Of a stretch of 27,343 bases of DNA, positions 1 to 8,040 are shown piece after piece; the stretch's first letter is position 1; every line of letters begins with the position of its first letter. This stretch comes from a virus. The stretch covers positions 1-27,343 of IMG/VR virus record IMGVR_UViG_3300027896_000183; one strand, 5' to 3'. The translations under genes and the position numbers were made by a program. Below the pieces are notes generated by a model. That model had not been told where the DNA came from. It made no database searches and saw only the letters and a program-made list of their open reading frames with translations.

Positions 1-4
1 CATT

Positions 5-2869
5 ATGAAGATTGGCGACAAAGTCATCTTTGTGGATGCCTGGGGTTTTGCGGAACTGAACGAGTCTATAAAAGAAGCAGAGGAAGAGGACATCTTCAAA
101 GGTGCATCCCAGGAAGAACTTGAACAGCGGCCAGGCTGGCGAGAGGCGCAGGATGAAGAGTCGCGATGGCGGGCTGAGAGGGAAGAAAGACGACGCCGGA
201 TCGAACAGCGTCATATTACTCAGCCGGATTCCCGGGCTTTGATAGATCAATTCGTCAATGGCAGCCGGACCAAAGGCAAAGCCGCTTCATTGAGTGTTCA
301 AGGTAACGCGCTCTTCTCTTACGCGACACCGATCGCTGTGCGCTACAACGGCATAATTTACATGGTCAATCAAAAGTTCTCACGGACAACATCGAAGCAG
401 CAGTCTTACATCCGGATGGCAGCGCGGGGTACAGTGACTGCGGTTCCGGTGCCTGAGTTCAAGCGGATGCTTGATGAATTGGGTGTAGATTACGGATACA
501 GCCGGTTGCGCGAACATGTGAGCGAATCCCTGGCCTTCAAGCCAACTCTGTGGAAGATCCGTGAGAAAGACATCTTCAAAGGCGCAAGTAAGAAAGAACT
601 TGACCAGCGCAAGATGGAATGGGTTAAGGCATTGCATAAAACAGGCGTGCAAATCGATTATATTAAGGAACCAATTCCGGATCGGCTGAGCAGTTTCTGG
701 TATGAAGGTGATGTTGCTAAGGTTACCTATGCGACTCCTGAGGGCGAAGTGCGCTCGATCTCGATTGTAGCCAATGGAGATATCAGAGTGACATTTGTCG
801 GTGATGAACAAGACTATCAAAATTGGCGAGCAGTAGAAGAAGCAGAATCCAGGGGTTACACGGATGAGGATCTTGGTGAGGCTGACTACGAAGAGCCGCA
901 TGGTGAGTATCATGGGAAAGTCACCAATTGGGAAAACAACAATTGGTTTGAGTTGTTTTACGGCAGTTCCAAATGGCCCGGCCATGAAGAAGATATTATG
1001 GGTGACACATACGGCAGTTATGATGAAGCATTGGAAGCCGCGGTAGCCGCGGTCAAAGATGAGGAATTCTGGAGTCAGTTTAATGAATCAGTGAACGAGA
1101 AAGACATCTTCAAAGGTGCATCAAAAGAAGAGACTGCCAAAAGACAGGCTGAATGGCAAGCAACTCATCCCTTTATGTATCATGTGTTTGATTGGGATGA
1201 TCTCAACAATAAAACTGATGAATGGTTCGAGGGCCCGCATGCTTATGAGGATGCGGAAGAATATGCAAAGAAACTTGTCCGGTCAGGATACGAAAAAGTC
1301 AGGATCGAGAAACTCGAACATGAAGAGCAGGATCCGGGTGATATGGTTTGGTCTGGCGGTGGAAGTCCTGAAGACAAGGACTGGGGTGAGGACGACTACA
1401 CTCGGGAACAGGCTGAAGCGGATCTTAAAGCCGGACTCCAAGGTATTGAGGAATCAGTGAACGAGAAGGACAAAGATATCTTCAAAGGTGCCAGCCAGGC
1501 TGATTTGGTGGCCCGCGGGACGATTAAATATCTTCCTAAGCCGGGGCCAGTGGATTATCAGTTCCTTAAATATATTGACGTTGCGGATCCGGATGATAAG
1601 AACTGGAAGTTTGTCGGTGTCGGTGAACTTGTGAACTACGACCTCAGCGATGTTTACTTCTATAAAAATGATGAACCTGAGTTTAATATTTACTACGACA
1701 CTGAGACTATCATCCATGACAATATGGAGAAGAGCGACAAACTCACCGACGAGGTTCAGGTATTTACAGAAGAAGAAAAGGGAGATGAGGAAGACTGGAT
1801 AAAGTCCAAAGGCTGGGAGGTAGAATACTCAGGCTCCTCGAGTAATGAAGACCCGTCGTACTTCTGGTCAGACACAGATTTCAGTTACGTATCTTTCAGC
1901 GCACCTGACGACGACATTCGTGGGGGTGCGGTTATAAATTTCGCCGGCCGAGCGCCGGTGGTATATTTAGGGGATCTGAATGATGTTTTTAGCGCATTGC
2001 ATGCAAGCGATCCGGAGCAGGATATCGCAGATATATTTGGGTACACGCATTATGAGAATCTGATCCACGACATGAAGAAATACCGCGGGACGCTGACTCC
2101 GGAAGAAGAGCAGGCACCTCGGTCTCCGGAAAGGGTTCCTGGGCAATTGAACTGGACCTTTGGTACAAAGAACGCCGGCCCGGAATATTATGTCGAATCT
2201 AAGATGAATGAAGCGGACGACAGCATCTTTGTCGGCGCCTCAAATACAGAAGTCACAGCGCGGCGTGCAAGAGCCAAGCAGTTAGAGAAAGAGCGCAAGG
2301 CTAAGCGCAGCGCAGAGATGAAAGCATATTATGGGGCGATCCCTTATACATACGACGACATTATCAATCTTCCTCAATACAAGGCACTTGTGAAATTACC
2401 TGGGGTTGGGGATTTTACTACCAATCTTCAGAAGGCACACAGAACGTTGACATTTCAGTTGGCGTATACGTTAAAGCGGGATGGGACTGTGCGGACTGTG
2501 TATTATTACGTGTATGCGAATGGCTATCTCAGAGCAAAATCTTGGGGAGAGCAGAGCATTATCACGAAACGAGACCTGGCTACGACCATTGAAGCATACG
2601 GCGTATTGCTGGATATTATGAAAGATGTTCTGAAAAGAAAGATCGCTAAAGAGAAACGCAGGCCGCCGTTTGATACGAGTTATGAGTGTGAAGTCTGCGG
2701 GACGCCAGGATCATTGTTTCACAATGCGTACATCCGGTGGTCTTACTTGCCGCGGCACAACTACGGAACGCGGCTTGGCAACTTACATTTGAAGGACCCC
2801 AGGAATGCAGCAGAACTGGCTCGGCTTCAGGCCAAAGCAGTAGCAAATGGATCGGAGATAAAACTATGA
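5..2869 (+). CDS. Modular repeat protein, putative prohead core/internal head protein
   Basis: This is a 954-residue protein I do not recognise as a known family. It is built of unlike segments, each introduced by the short motif DIFKGAS, at residues 29, 189, 367 and 491, with a diverged SIFVGAS at 740. The motif is usually preceded by an acidic linker of the type (hydrophobic)-x-Glu-Ser, such as LNES, VSES, FNES, IEES and YVES. The segments between motifs differ in sequence and length (about 125-250 residues) and look like small alpha/beta domains. Near the C-terminus there is a CEVCG pair but no second Cys pair. The ATG lies four bases from the window edge, so its ribosome site is not visible; the N-terminus MKIGDKVIFVDAWG looks like a natural start. 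It ends in an ATGA overlap with the next gene. Linker resemblance to the protein at 5288 and to T4 gp21 cleavage sites suggests a processed core protein; this is inference. Confidence 0.6.
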   Translation: MKIGDKVIFVDAWGFAELNESIKEAEEEDIFKGASQEELEQRPGWREAQDEESRWRAEREERRRRIEQRHITQPDSRALIDQFVNGSRTKGKAASLSVQGNALFSYATPIAVRYNGIIYMVNQKFSRTTSKQQSYIRMAARGTVTAVPVPEFKRMLDELGVDYGYSRLREHVSESLAFKPTLWKIREKDIFKGASKKELDQRKMEWVKALHKTGVQIDYIKEPIPDRLSSFWYEGDVAKVTYATPEGEVRSISIVANGDIRVTFVGDEQDYQNWRAVEEAESRGYTDEDLGEADYEEPHGEYHGKVTNWENNNWFELFYGSSKWPGHEEDIMGDTYGSYDEALEAAVAAVKDEEFWSQFNESVNEKDIFKGASKEETAKRQAEWQATHPFMYHVFDWDDLNNKTDEWFEGPHAYEDAEEYAKKLVRSGYEKVRIEKLEHEEQDPGDMVWSGGGSPEDKDWGEDDYTREQAEADLKAGLQGIEESVNEKDKDIFKGASQADLVARGTIKYLPKPGPVDYQFLKYIDVADPDDKNWKFVGVGELVNYDLSDVYFYKNDEPEFNIYYDTETIIHDNMEKSDKLTDEVQVFTEEEKGDEEDWIKSKGWEVEYSGSSSNEDPSYFWSDTDFSYVSFSAPDDDIRGGAVINFAGRAPVVYLGDLNDVFSALHASDPEQDIADIFGYTHYENLIHDMKKYRGTLTPEEEQAPRSPERVPGQLNWTFGTKNAGPEYYVESKMNEADDSIFVGASNTEVTARRARAKQLEKERKAKRSAEMKAYYGAIPYTYDDIINLPQYKALVKLPGVGDFTTNLQKAHRTLTFQLAYTLKRDGTVRTVYYYVYANGYLRAKSWGEQSIITKRDLATTIEAYGVLLDIMKDVLKRKIAKEKRRPPFDTSYECEVCGTPGSLFHNAYIRWSYLPRHNYGTRLGNLHLKDPRNAAELARLQAKAVANGSEIKL

Positions 2870-3285
2870 GTTTTGAGCAGGACATTGAAGGGATTGCTTT
2901 AGAGATGAAGAGCAAGGACAAGCCGAAGCATCGCCGGTTGGATGAGGCAGTTACCATACCGACATTTACCCATACCGGGGAAGCATTCCAGTTCGGCAAG
3001 GAAAACGCGGGCGATCCTGAGGTTATAGCGGAATTGAAGCGGCTGCGGCAGGAAGCACTGGCTGCAGCGCAGAAAGTGCGCAAGGATCCGGATGCGACCG
3101 ATGTAGATCTTCAGTTAGGGATGGACCTTGCGACCAAGGCACAGTTCTATCGCGAAGCACTGGAGGGAGCGGGGATTATGGAAAAGAAGATCGATGTAAA
3201 GGACCGTAAGACTGTACCAGTAAAAGAGTTACTGGAGAGACGGGAACGAGCACAAAAAGCATCAGAACCAAAAAAGGAGAAGTAG
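2866..3285 (+). CDS. Small helical protein of unknown function
   Basis: A 139-residue, charged, mostly helical protein. I take the ATG that overlaps the upstream TGA (ATGA) because it implies translational coupling and because a further upstream in-frame ATG would run deep into the preceding gene. The middle ([19 protein letters not shown]) is a clear amphipathic helix and the C-terminus is Lys/Glu rich. No catalytic motif or membrane segment is visible. Two bases separate it from the cold-shock gene, so the two are probably co-translated. Function unknown; a virion or assembly role would fit the neighbourhood but is not shown. Confidence 0.75.
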   Translation: MSFEQDIEGIALEMKSKDKPKHRRLDEAVTIPTFTHTGEAFQFGKENAGDPEVIAELKRLRQEALAAAQKVRKDPDATDVDLQLGMDLATKAQFYREALEGAGIMEKKIDVKDRKTVPVKELLERRERAQKASEPKKEK

Positions 3286-3287
3286 AA

Positions 3288-3509
3288 ATGGCACATGGTA
3301 AGGTGAAATGGTTTTCGAATCAAAAGGGATATGGGTTCATCAGCCAGGACAGCGGTAAAGACGTGTTTGTGCACTTCAGCGGTATCGTGTCTGAAGGGTA
3401 CAAGAGCCTGAAAGAAGGCCAGGAAGTCGAATTCGAAGTTGTCCAGGGCACCAAGGGTGAACAGGCGGCAAACGTAAAGATCCTCAGCGAAGGAGTTAAG
3501 GCAGAATGA
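3288..3509 (+). CDS. Cold-shock domain protein (CspA family)
   Basis: A 73-residue single OB-fold cold-shock protein, full length for the family. The two nucleic-acid-binding motifs are intact: RNP1 as KGYGFI at residues 13-18 and RNP2 as VFVHF at 26-30, with the conserved GKVKWF start at 4-9. CspA proteins bind single-stranded RNA and DNA and melt RNA structure, acting as RNA chaperones or antiterminators. A strong ribosome site (aaaaggagaag) precedes the ATG. The last codon overlaps the next start in an ATGA arrangement. A phage-borne copy among structural genes may aid phage mRNA translation or antitermination; that role is inferred. Family assignment is secure. Confidence 0.96.
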   Translation: MAHGKVKWFSNQKGYGFISQDSGKDVFVHFSGIVSEGYKSLKEGQEVEFEVVQGTKGEQAANVKILSEGVKAE

Positions 3510-3991
3510 GCGAGACCGGCATTGGAACTGTAGCATTCATCGGAACGATTCTGGTGGCAATAGGCTGCTGGTTCTATATGCTTGGCGGCCGAGATGGTAA
3601 ATGGAAACGCAGATTCATAGGAAGTCTGATCTGCGCCACTGCGATCTGGGTTGAAGCACTGCTGCTTGGAGTGTTTCAATGGATCCAGTTGCTGGTGTAT
3701 CCGCTGCTGATTCTGTGCTTCTCACTGGGATACGGATCAGATATTCCGCTGGAAAAGATCATTAAAAGGACGATTGTTGTATTAACCTCACTGCTTACGG
3801 GGCTGCTATTCTGCTTGACGATCGGGGGAACTTCGTGGTTGATCTTCCCGGTCCAGGCAATCGTAGCAGCAATGTCAATCTGGCTGGGAGTCAAGAACCC
3901 GATCCCGGCTGCGGCGGAAGAATACTTTGTCTGCCTGCTGTTGACAGAATGCACTCTTATGTATCCGTTTGCAGCAACGATGATTAAATAG
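3506..3991 (+). CDS. Polytopic membrane protein, unknown function
   Basis: A 161-residue, very hydrophobic protein with about five or six predicted membrane helices, roughly at residues 8-26, 38-56, 60-76, 88-106, 110-127 and 140-158. Short basic loops (GKWKRR near 31-36 and KIIKR near 84-88) probably face the cytoplasm. It begins in an ATGA overlap with the cold-shock gene, which suggests coupled translation. I see no transporter or enzyme motif. The length and number of helices are larger than most simple holins. A host-membrane modifying role such as superinfection exclusion, or lysis, is possible but unsupported. Confidence 0.8.
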   Translation: MSETGIGTVAFIGTILVAIGCWFYMLGGRDGKWKRRFIGSLICATAIWVEALLLGVFQWIQLLVYPLLILCFSLGYGSDIPLEKIIKRTIVVLTSLLTGLLFCLTIGGTSWLIFPVQAIVAAMSIWLGVKNPIPAAAEEYFVCLLLTECTLMYPFAATMIK

Positions 3992-3994
3992 ACT

Positions 3995-4282
3995 ATGTCC
4001 GAAGAGATGTTATCAAATGAAGAACGGAACAGACTTCTGAGTCAGGTTCTCGCGCAGCCTGATCCTAAAGTGGAAGGTACTACCCCAAAGAAAAGCAGCG
4101 TTGTCTCCGAGAAGACAGCTGACCTTTCCCAGCTGTCTTTCGGGGAGCTGCTCGAGAAGACGATGGAAGCGCGAGCGGAAGTACACGAAGCAGACGAAAC
4201 TGAAGAAAAACGAATTGACGAAGCGCGGGTACAGGCAATTTCCTTATCCCGGTTCGATATCTTGAAAGACTGGCGACTCTGA
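3995..4282 (+). CDS. Small acidic hypothetical protein
   Basis: A 95-residue charged protein with no recognised domain. The first half is polar and probably disordered (a KSS/SEKT stretch) and the second half (about 47-78) is a glutamate-rich helix. It starts three bases after the preceding stop with no clear Shine-Dalgarno sequence, so it probably relies on termination-reinitiation; an in-frame ATG four codons later is an alternative start. It ends 19 bases before a stem-loop. Function unknown. Confidence 0.65.
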   Translation: MSEEMLSNEERNRLLSQVLAQPDPKVEGTTPKKSSVVSEKTADLSQLSFGELLEKTMEARAEVHEADETEEKRIDEARVQAISLSRFDILKDWRL

Positions 4283-4300
4283 TCTTTCACATGTACCTTG

Positions 4301-4327
4301 TTTGGGCTAACACTTTTTAGCCACAAA
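4301..4327 (+). terminator. Intergenic stem-loop, possible terminator or processing site
   Basis: TTTGGGCTAA (4301-4310) pairs with TTAGCC-a-CAAA (4317-4327) across a six-base loop: ten base pairs with one bulged A. It lies in the 73-base gap between two small genes. A purine-rich stretch rather than a U tract follows, so a classical rho-independent terminator is doubtful; an mRNA-stabilising or processing hairpin is equally likely. Confidence 0.4.
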
Positions 4328-4355
4328 AAGGAAAACCTAAAAAGGGAGAACCCAA

Positions 4356-4661
4356 ATGAACGGATTGACGATATCAGAAGGAATGGTACTGCAAAGGACC
4401 ATAAACCAAAGGAAGAACGACCTTCAGCAGATGCGGAATGCCAACTTGGTTCGCAGCCGGCACTTCTCGTACCTGGGGGACGGGGAACCTAAGGAAAGAA
4501 CAGAAACAGAACCGCAGTACGACCCGAAGATCGTAGATGCGAAGATAGTGGAGCTGGAAACGTTCCTCTTCAAGTTAGATGCGGCCATCAAGAGAGCGAA
4601 CGCTAAAGCGATCATTGACATAGAGGCCGATGTAGACAAACTCCTCGCCCCGATTCTTTAA
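4356..4661 (+). CDS. Small helical protein, weakly DIP1984-like
   Basis: A 101-residue helical protein with a good ribosome site (aaagggag). Residues 5-30 form a charged helix and residues 58-95 (DAKIVELETFLFKLDAAIKR followed by an acidic helix) form a second, longer one. The pattern of two coiled-coil helices, with an Ile-Lys-x-x-Asn step in the second, recalls the DIP1984/septicolysin-like family, but I cannot confirm this by eye. Its product would be a small soluble helical hairpin. Function is unknown. Confidence 0.7.
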   Translation: MNGLTISEGMVLQRTINQRKNDLQQMRNANLVRSRHFSYLGDGEPKERTETEPQYDPKIVDAKIVELETFLFKLDAAIKRANAKAIIDIEADVDKLLAPIL

Positions 4662-4902
4662 GCAGCACGGGCTAGGAGAGCGTTGTGGGTAAGGGTAGGA
4701 ATAACATACTTGGATTATTCCAAGTTACCCTTGGCAATGCGAAAAGTCTAGGTATCTCTGACAAATAACTAGAACGCGGGATCATACCTGCAAATTATTA
4801 TTGATTGTTGTAATCAGAGGACCCGGGCCAAGCATCTTGTAGATTATAGTTAATTATTATACTATTTCTACTCTTACCACATCGGCTCTATAAAAAGGAA
4901 CC
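4662..4902 (+). other. Largest non-coding spacer, structured RNA candidate
   Basis: This 241-base spacer contains no plausible gene. Its first part carries a long stem-loop: AAGGGTA+GGAATAA (4691-4704) pairs with TTATTCC (4715-4721) and TACCCTT (4726-4732), 14 pairs with a four-base bulge. Downstream, two helices that share bases are possible: TCTAG 4747-4751 with CTAGA 4769-4773, or AGGTAT 4750-4755 with ATACCT 4784-4789. A shorter hairpin TGATT/AATCA occurs near 4802-4816. The last 60 bases are AT-rich. A 5' leader or small RNA is plausible; it matches no riboswitch I know. Confidence 0.4.
4835..4863 (+). promoter_or_regulatory. Weak sigma70-like promoter candidate
   Basis: TATACT at 4858-4863 is a good -10 hexamer in an AT-rich stretch, with a poor -35 match (TCTTGT, 4835-4840) 17 bases upstream. 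It would transcribe the gene starting at 4903 with a leader of about 30 bases. It is one of the few places in the window with enough non-coding sequence for a promoter. The weak -35 keeps confidence low. Confidence 0.25.
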
Positions 4903-5274
4903 ATGGAAAATTACAGCAATATATTACTGAAGATGAGCAGAGACTACAGCGGAACCAAATACGAGCCGCTGGTTGAGAATGCGACTGCAGCGTATGTCCG
5001 TGGAGACTACGCAAAGATCGACGAAATCCTCACGCAGTTCCCGGACGACATCAAGTTGCTTGCGGAACTGGTCGAGAAGCTCAAAGGCAAGTCAGTCTAT
5101 ACGAACCTGCAGAAACTTCTGGAAGGCAAAGAAACTTCCACCGAGCAGGCTGTGATCTCGACTGCATCCCTGATCACCCATGTAGCAATAGATTTGAAGG
5201 AAGGCAACAAAGAGTACAAGAGGCTGATGCCGTCTTTATACGCCAAGCTAGGAACACTTATCAATAAACTGTAA
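4903..5274 (+). CDS. Helical hypothetical protein
   Basis: A 123-residue, predominantly alpha-helical soluble protein preceded by an AAGGA ribosome site five bases before the ATG. It has alternating hydrophobic and charged helices, including VEKLKGKSVYTNLQKLLEGK around residues 57-76, and no Cys, membrane segment or catalytic motif. It is the first gene after the largest non-coding spacer and sits 13 bases before the large zinc-ribbon protein. Function unknown. Confidence 0.75.
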   Translation: MENYSNILLKMSRDYSGTKYEPLVENATAAYVRGDYAKIDEILTQFPDDIKLLAELVEKLKGKSVYTNLQKLLEGKETSTEQAVISTASLITHVAIDLKEGNKEYKRLMPSLYAKLGTLINKL

Positions 5275-5287
5275 AGAGGAGAATGCT

Positions 5288-7486
5288 ATGGATTTCCGGG
5301 GAATATTTAACCACCTGCAGGAAGATCTAAAGAAAGCTGAGAACGTAGTCGAACCTGTGGTCGAGAAGGAAATAGATTCTGTTGCTACTGAAGGCGATGG
5401 GAAAATAAAGCGCGGAAAAGAGATCGATTCTGTTGCCGTTGAAGAAGCAGAGATGGTCACCAAGAAGCGCAATCGCTGGGGCACGAAATGCCGCCGGAGG
5501 AACAGGATGCACGAACGTAGGCGTATAGCGAAGGATGACGCTGCGCATTTCAGTGATCTGATCACCCGGCTGACGAATGAGCGGGCTGCTCTGACTAAGA
5601 CTATGGCTATCTGTGAGAAAGCCGAAGACACCGCAAAGTTAGAAAGCATGCGCAAACGGGCCCACGAACTCGACTACAAGCTGCGCCGGCTGTCTGAGAA
5701 GGTTGACTCCAACATGAAATACTGCCCCGGCTGTGATCAGGCTACTCCGCATCAGGCCAATGGGACTTGTGTACAATGCGGCGCGACTAAAGAAGAACAG
5801 GCAGAACAGGAGAAATATCCCCGGGAAGGCGGCGGTGCAAACAATGAGTTCAATGAGTCCAAAGAGAAGAAGGCTGATGAACAAGAGATGTGCCGCTGCG
5901 GTAAAGCCAAAGTTGAAAAAGGCTATCAGCAATGCACCGCGTGTTTAGATAAAGCCGATGCCGAGAAATATCGGCATGAGAATGAATCTAAGGTGTCTGA
6001 GGAAATTGACTACGATGCAGTCGAGGCCGCGATCAAGAAGGCCGGCTTCGGTGATGCTGCAATGAACAATACCGAGGACTTCGAGAAGTCCCATAAAGGT
6101 ATCAAGGGTACCTCTGAATATATCAGCAAGTTCAAAGCATACATGAACAAACAGAAAGTCGGGGAATCCAAAGTTAACGAGGATGAAGGTATCAGTGGCG
6201 GTGCTACCCGGGCAAATGATGGGGATCGGGCCCAAGATCCTAATTTCGGCGCACCGGATCCGGTTGTCAAGCCGACTCCTGAACTGAAGAAAGAAGAGCC
6301 GATCAAACCAGGAACACCGGAGGAAGAAGAGATTCCGCCGGAAGGTGAGAAAGAATATCTCGGGAACAAAGGCGGTGAGATGTATTACTACTTCGTCATC
6401 GTCCCTGCGGAAGACGGAACCAAGGATCTGCAGATCCAGGACGCCAATGACGAAACAGTATTCAGCGCCAAAGAGAATCAAATAGATCCTTCCAACATGC
6501 AGGATTTCTTATGGAAGGGAATCCAGGAACTGCAGTTGTCGAACGTGGCAACAGAGATCGTGGATCAGTACCTGATGCCGGAAGAGGCACCTGAAGATAT
6601 AGAGAAAGAAGAAGGTATACCGGAAACCGGTGATGAGCAGGAGCAGACTGAAACTGAGAAGCCTAAGGAAAGCGGCGTGATCCCATCGCTTGGCGCTCCG
6701 GCATTCAAGAGTCACATGGGCGAATCTGTTATGGCCAGCCTGATGGAGAAGTACGGATTGACGGAAGCAGAAGTCCAAACTAAGGAATCTACGATGAAAG
6801 CGCTAATGGAGAAATTCGGATTGGTAGAATCCGCTGTTGAGAAGTTACTTGAGAAATACGGGCTGACCGAAGCAGAAGGCCCTGGAGTCAGAGCACCGAA
6901 GAACGTGGAGGATCTGGAGAAGGCAACCGGCGATAAGCCGCAGACTGCTGATGTCACACCTGGCGATGCGATGGATTCTGAAGTCCCAGCAGAGGCTCCG
7001 GCACCAGAACCTGGTATGGGTGCACCGGGGGCAATCGAACCGGCACCGGAAGGCGGAGAGCCTAAAGCAGAGGATATGACATCGCCTGAGTCAGCGCAAG
7101 CGGACCTCAGGATGAAGTATCCGGAAGAGCCCTACACCACGACAGCGCTCGCATACGCGGACAGTCTGATTGACGATCCTAAGGTGTACGGCGCGGTCCG
7201 GAATCTGAAATGGCAGGGTGTCTATGCGAACTCTGAGACATTCCTTAAACAGGCCAAAATCGTAGGGAATTACAATGAATTCAGTCCTGATATCGCAAAG
7301 CGGTTGGTTGACGCGGTTGGTGAAGGCGCGAAGTTCAGGCTTGCTCGGGAAGGCTCGGTATCAGTGTACTTCACGATCAGGGATCCAAACAAAAAGATGT
7401 CCCTGGATACACTCCGTGATCTGGTGCGGGCTGATGAGGCAGATGCAACAGGCAACGCTGGAGAAGCGCGGCTTTGGTGGGATTAA
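5288..7486 (+). CDS. Large modular zinc-ribbon protein, putative prohead core component
   Basis: A 732-residue mosaic not matching one known family. The N-terminus carries a repeated KEIDSVA element (27-33 and 44-50), a basic patch (59-80) and a coiled coil (about 86-140). Two zinc ribbons follow: C146/C149/C161/C164 and C202/C204/C216/C219. Acidic linkers contain FNES, ENES and VGES sites (190, 233, 293). A Pro/Glu-rich spacer leads to a small domain (about 356-430), then three short repeats of the form MEKYGLTEAE (480-530), another Pro/Glu spacer and a C-terminal alpha/beta domain (about 615-732). Linker style and zinc ribbons resemble the protease fusion at 8041 and the protein at 5, suggesting a common core compartment. 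The role is inferred from composition and from its position two genes before the protease. Confidence 0.65.
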   Translation: MDFRGIFNHLQEDLKKAENVVEPVVEKEIDSVATEGDGKIKRGKEIDSVAVEEAEMVTKKRNRWGTKCRRRNRMHERRRIAKDDAAHFSDLITRLTNERAALTKTMAICEKAEDTAKLESMRKRAHELDYKLRRLSEKVDSNMKYCPGCDQATPHQANGTCVQCGATKEEQAEQEKYPREGGGANNEFNESKEKKADEQEMCRCGKAKVEKGYQQCTACLDKADAEKYRHENESKVSEEIDYDAVEAAIKKAGFGDAAMNNTEDFEKSHKGIKGTSEYISKFKAYMNKQKVGESKVNEDEGISGGATRANDGDRAQDPNFGAPDPVVKPTPELKKEEPIKPGTPEEEEIPPEGEKEYLGNKGGEMYYYFVIVPAEDGTKDLQIQDANDETVFSAKENQIDPSNMQDFLWKGIQELQLSNVATEIVDQYLMPEEAPEDIEKEEGIPETGDEQEQTETEKPKESGVIPSLGAPAFKSHMGESVMASLMEKYGLTEAEVQTKESTMKALMEKFGLVESAVEKLLEKYGLTEAEGPGVRAPKNVEDLEKATGDKPQTADVTPGDAMDSEVPAEAPAPEPGMGAPGAIEPAPEGGEPKAEDMTSPESAQADLRMKYPEEPYTTTALAYADSLIDDPKVYGAVRNLKWQGVYANSETFLKQAKIVGNYNEFSPDIAKRLVDAVGEGAKFRLAREGSVSVYFTIRDPNKKMSLDTLRDLVRADEADATGNAGEARLWWD
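6725..6877 (+). repeat. Three imperfect MEKYGLTEAE-type coding repeats
   Basis: Within the 732-residue protein (residues 480-530) three consecutive units share the core LMEKYGLTEAE / LMEKFGLVESA / LLEKYGLTEAE. DNA is also similar between units 1 and 3 (gagaa.tacgg..tgac.gaagcagaa), consistent with tandem duplication followed by drift. Each unit ends in a hydrophobic-x-Glu step that could be cut by a gp21-type protease. Confidence 0.75.
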
Positions 7487-7495
7487 CGGTAGATT

Positions 7496-7576
7496 GCGGG
7501 GGCATTAGCGCAGACGCTGCCATCAAAAGGATGGAGTGACAATGTCTCTCACGGGCCAATAGGCTTGAGCCCCCGC
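7496..7576 (+). other. Multi-hairpin element closed by an 8-bp GC helix
   Basis: GCGGGGGC (7496-7503) is perfectly complementary to GCCCCCGC (7569-7576). Between them lie four short helices: AGCG/CGCT (7507-7518), CCATC/GATGG (7520-7534), GTGA/TCAC (7536-7552) and GGCC/GGCT (7554-7565, one G-U). The overall outline is a closed multibranch RNA in the 117-base spacer. It is not a normal tRNA: there is no TTC-type T loop and no U-turn anticodon loop. It could be an attenuator, an mRNA stabiliser or a degenerate tRNA-like element. The outer helix is solid; the inner ones are short enough to be chance. Confidence 0.45.
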
Positions 7577-7603
7577 CCAATCACAAAGTAAGAGGAGAAT
7601 GAA

Positions 7604-8029
7604 ATGCCAAAATACACGAACTCAGGAGCAACAGTAGTATCGATCGGAAGTTTGAGGCTGGAACCTGGTGAATCAAAGAAGACTTTGGAGTTTGTTCCTG
7701 GTTCGCTGCCGGTTGGTGTAACGCTGGACAGTGTTCTTCCGGTATTCACTCCGGTCATTCTGTCCCAGAAGATGACAACAGCAACAACGGTCACGGTCCC
7801 GGATACGTATGTCGATTCTCTTTCCGGTGCGACAATCAACCTGACCGGGAACTACCTGATCACCATATATTCTACCGGTGAAACAACGGTGCAGTTGAAT
7901 GGCCAGGGTGTATCCAGATTGCTTGGCCAGGAACAGTATTATGAGGTCAGATGCTTGAGCAGGATTGTGAATACATTGGTAATTACCCCGGCGTCCGGTA
8001 CGGTCTACGTTACCGTAGAAATGGTATAG
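7604..8029 (+). CDS. Beta-rich putative virion decoration or head protein
   Basis: A 141-residue protein rich in Thr, Val and Gly with alternating beta-strand patterns and no enzyme motif. A strong ribosome site (agaggagaatga) precedes the ATG. Its N-terminal 40 residues (tNSG...LRLEPGESK...LPVGVTL) resemble the 68-residue protein at 20715 (TNTSD...LHPGEKM...LPKGAKL), suggesting a shared small beta domain. It sits directly upstream of the prohead protease and capsid gene. Composition and place suggest a capsid decoration or head-fibre protein, but I recognise no specific family. Confidence 0.7.
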   Translation: MPKYTNSGATVVSIGSLRLEPGESKKTLEFVPGSLPVGVTLDSVLPVFTPVILSQKMTTATTVTVPDTYVDSLSGATINLTGNYLITIYSTGETTVQLNGQGVSRLLGQEQYYEVRCLSRIVNTLVITPASGTVYVTVEMV

Positions 8030-8040
8030 GAGAGGATAAA

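Noticed and set aside
380-985. 201-residue minus-strand open frame
   Set aside because: Lies wholly within the large + strand repeat gene; no ribosome site, Cys/Phe-rich composition typical of an antisense shadow.
4298-4492. 64-residue + strand open frame
   Set aside because: Starts inside a stem-loop and overlaps, in another frame, the 4356 gene, which has a proper ribosome site.
5945-6481. 178-residue minus-strand open frame
   Set aside because: Antisense to the zinc-ribbon protein, whose domains and linkers explain the region.
7496-7580. tRNA gene suggested by a GC acceptor-like helix and a nearby CCA
   Set aside because: No TTC-type T loop, no U33 in the candidate anticodon loop, and the CCA is not spaced by one discriminator base.
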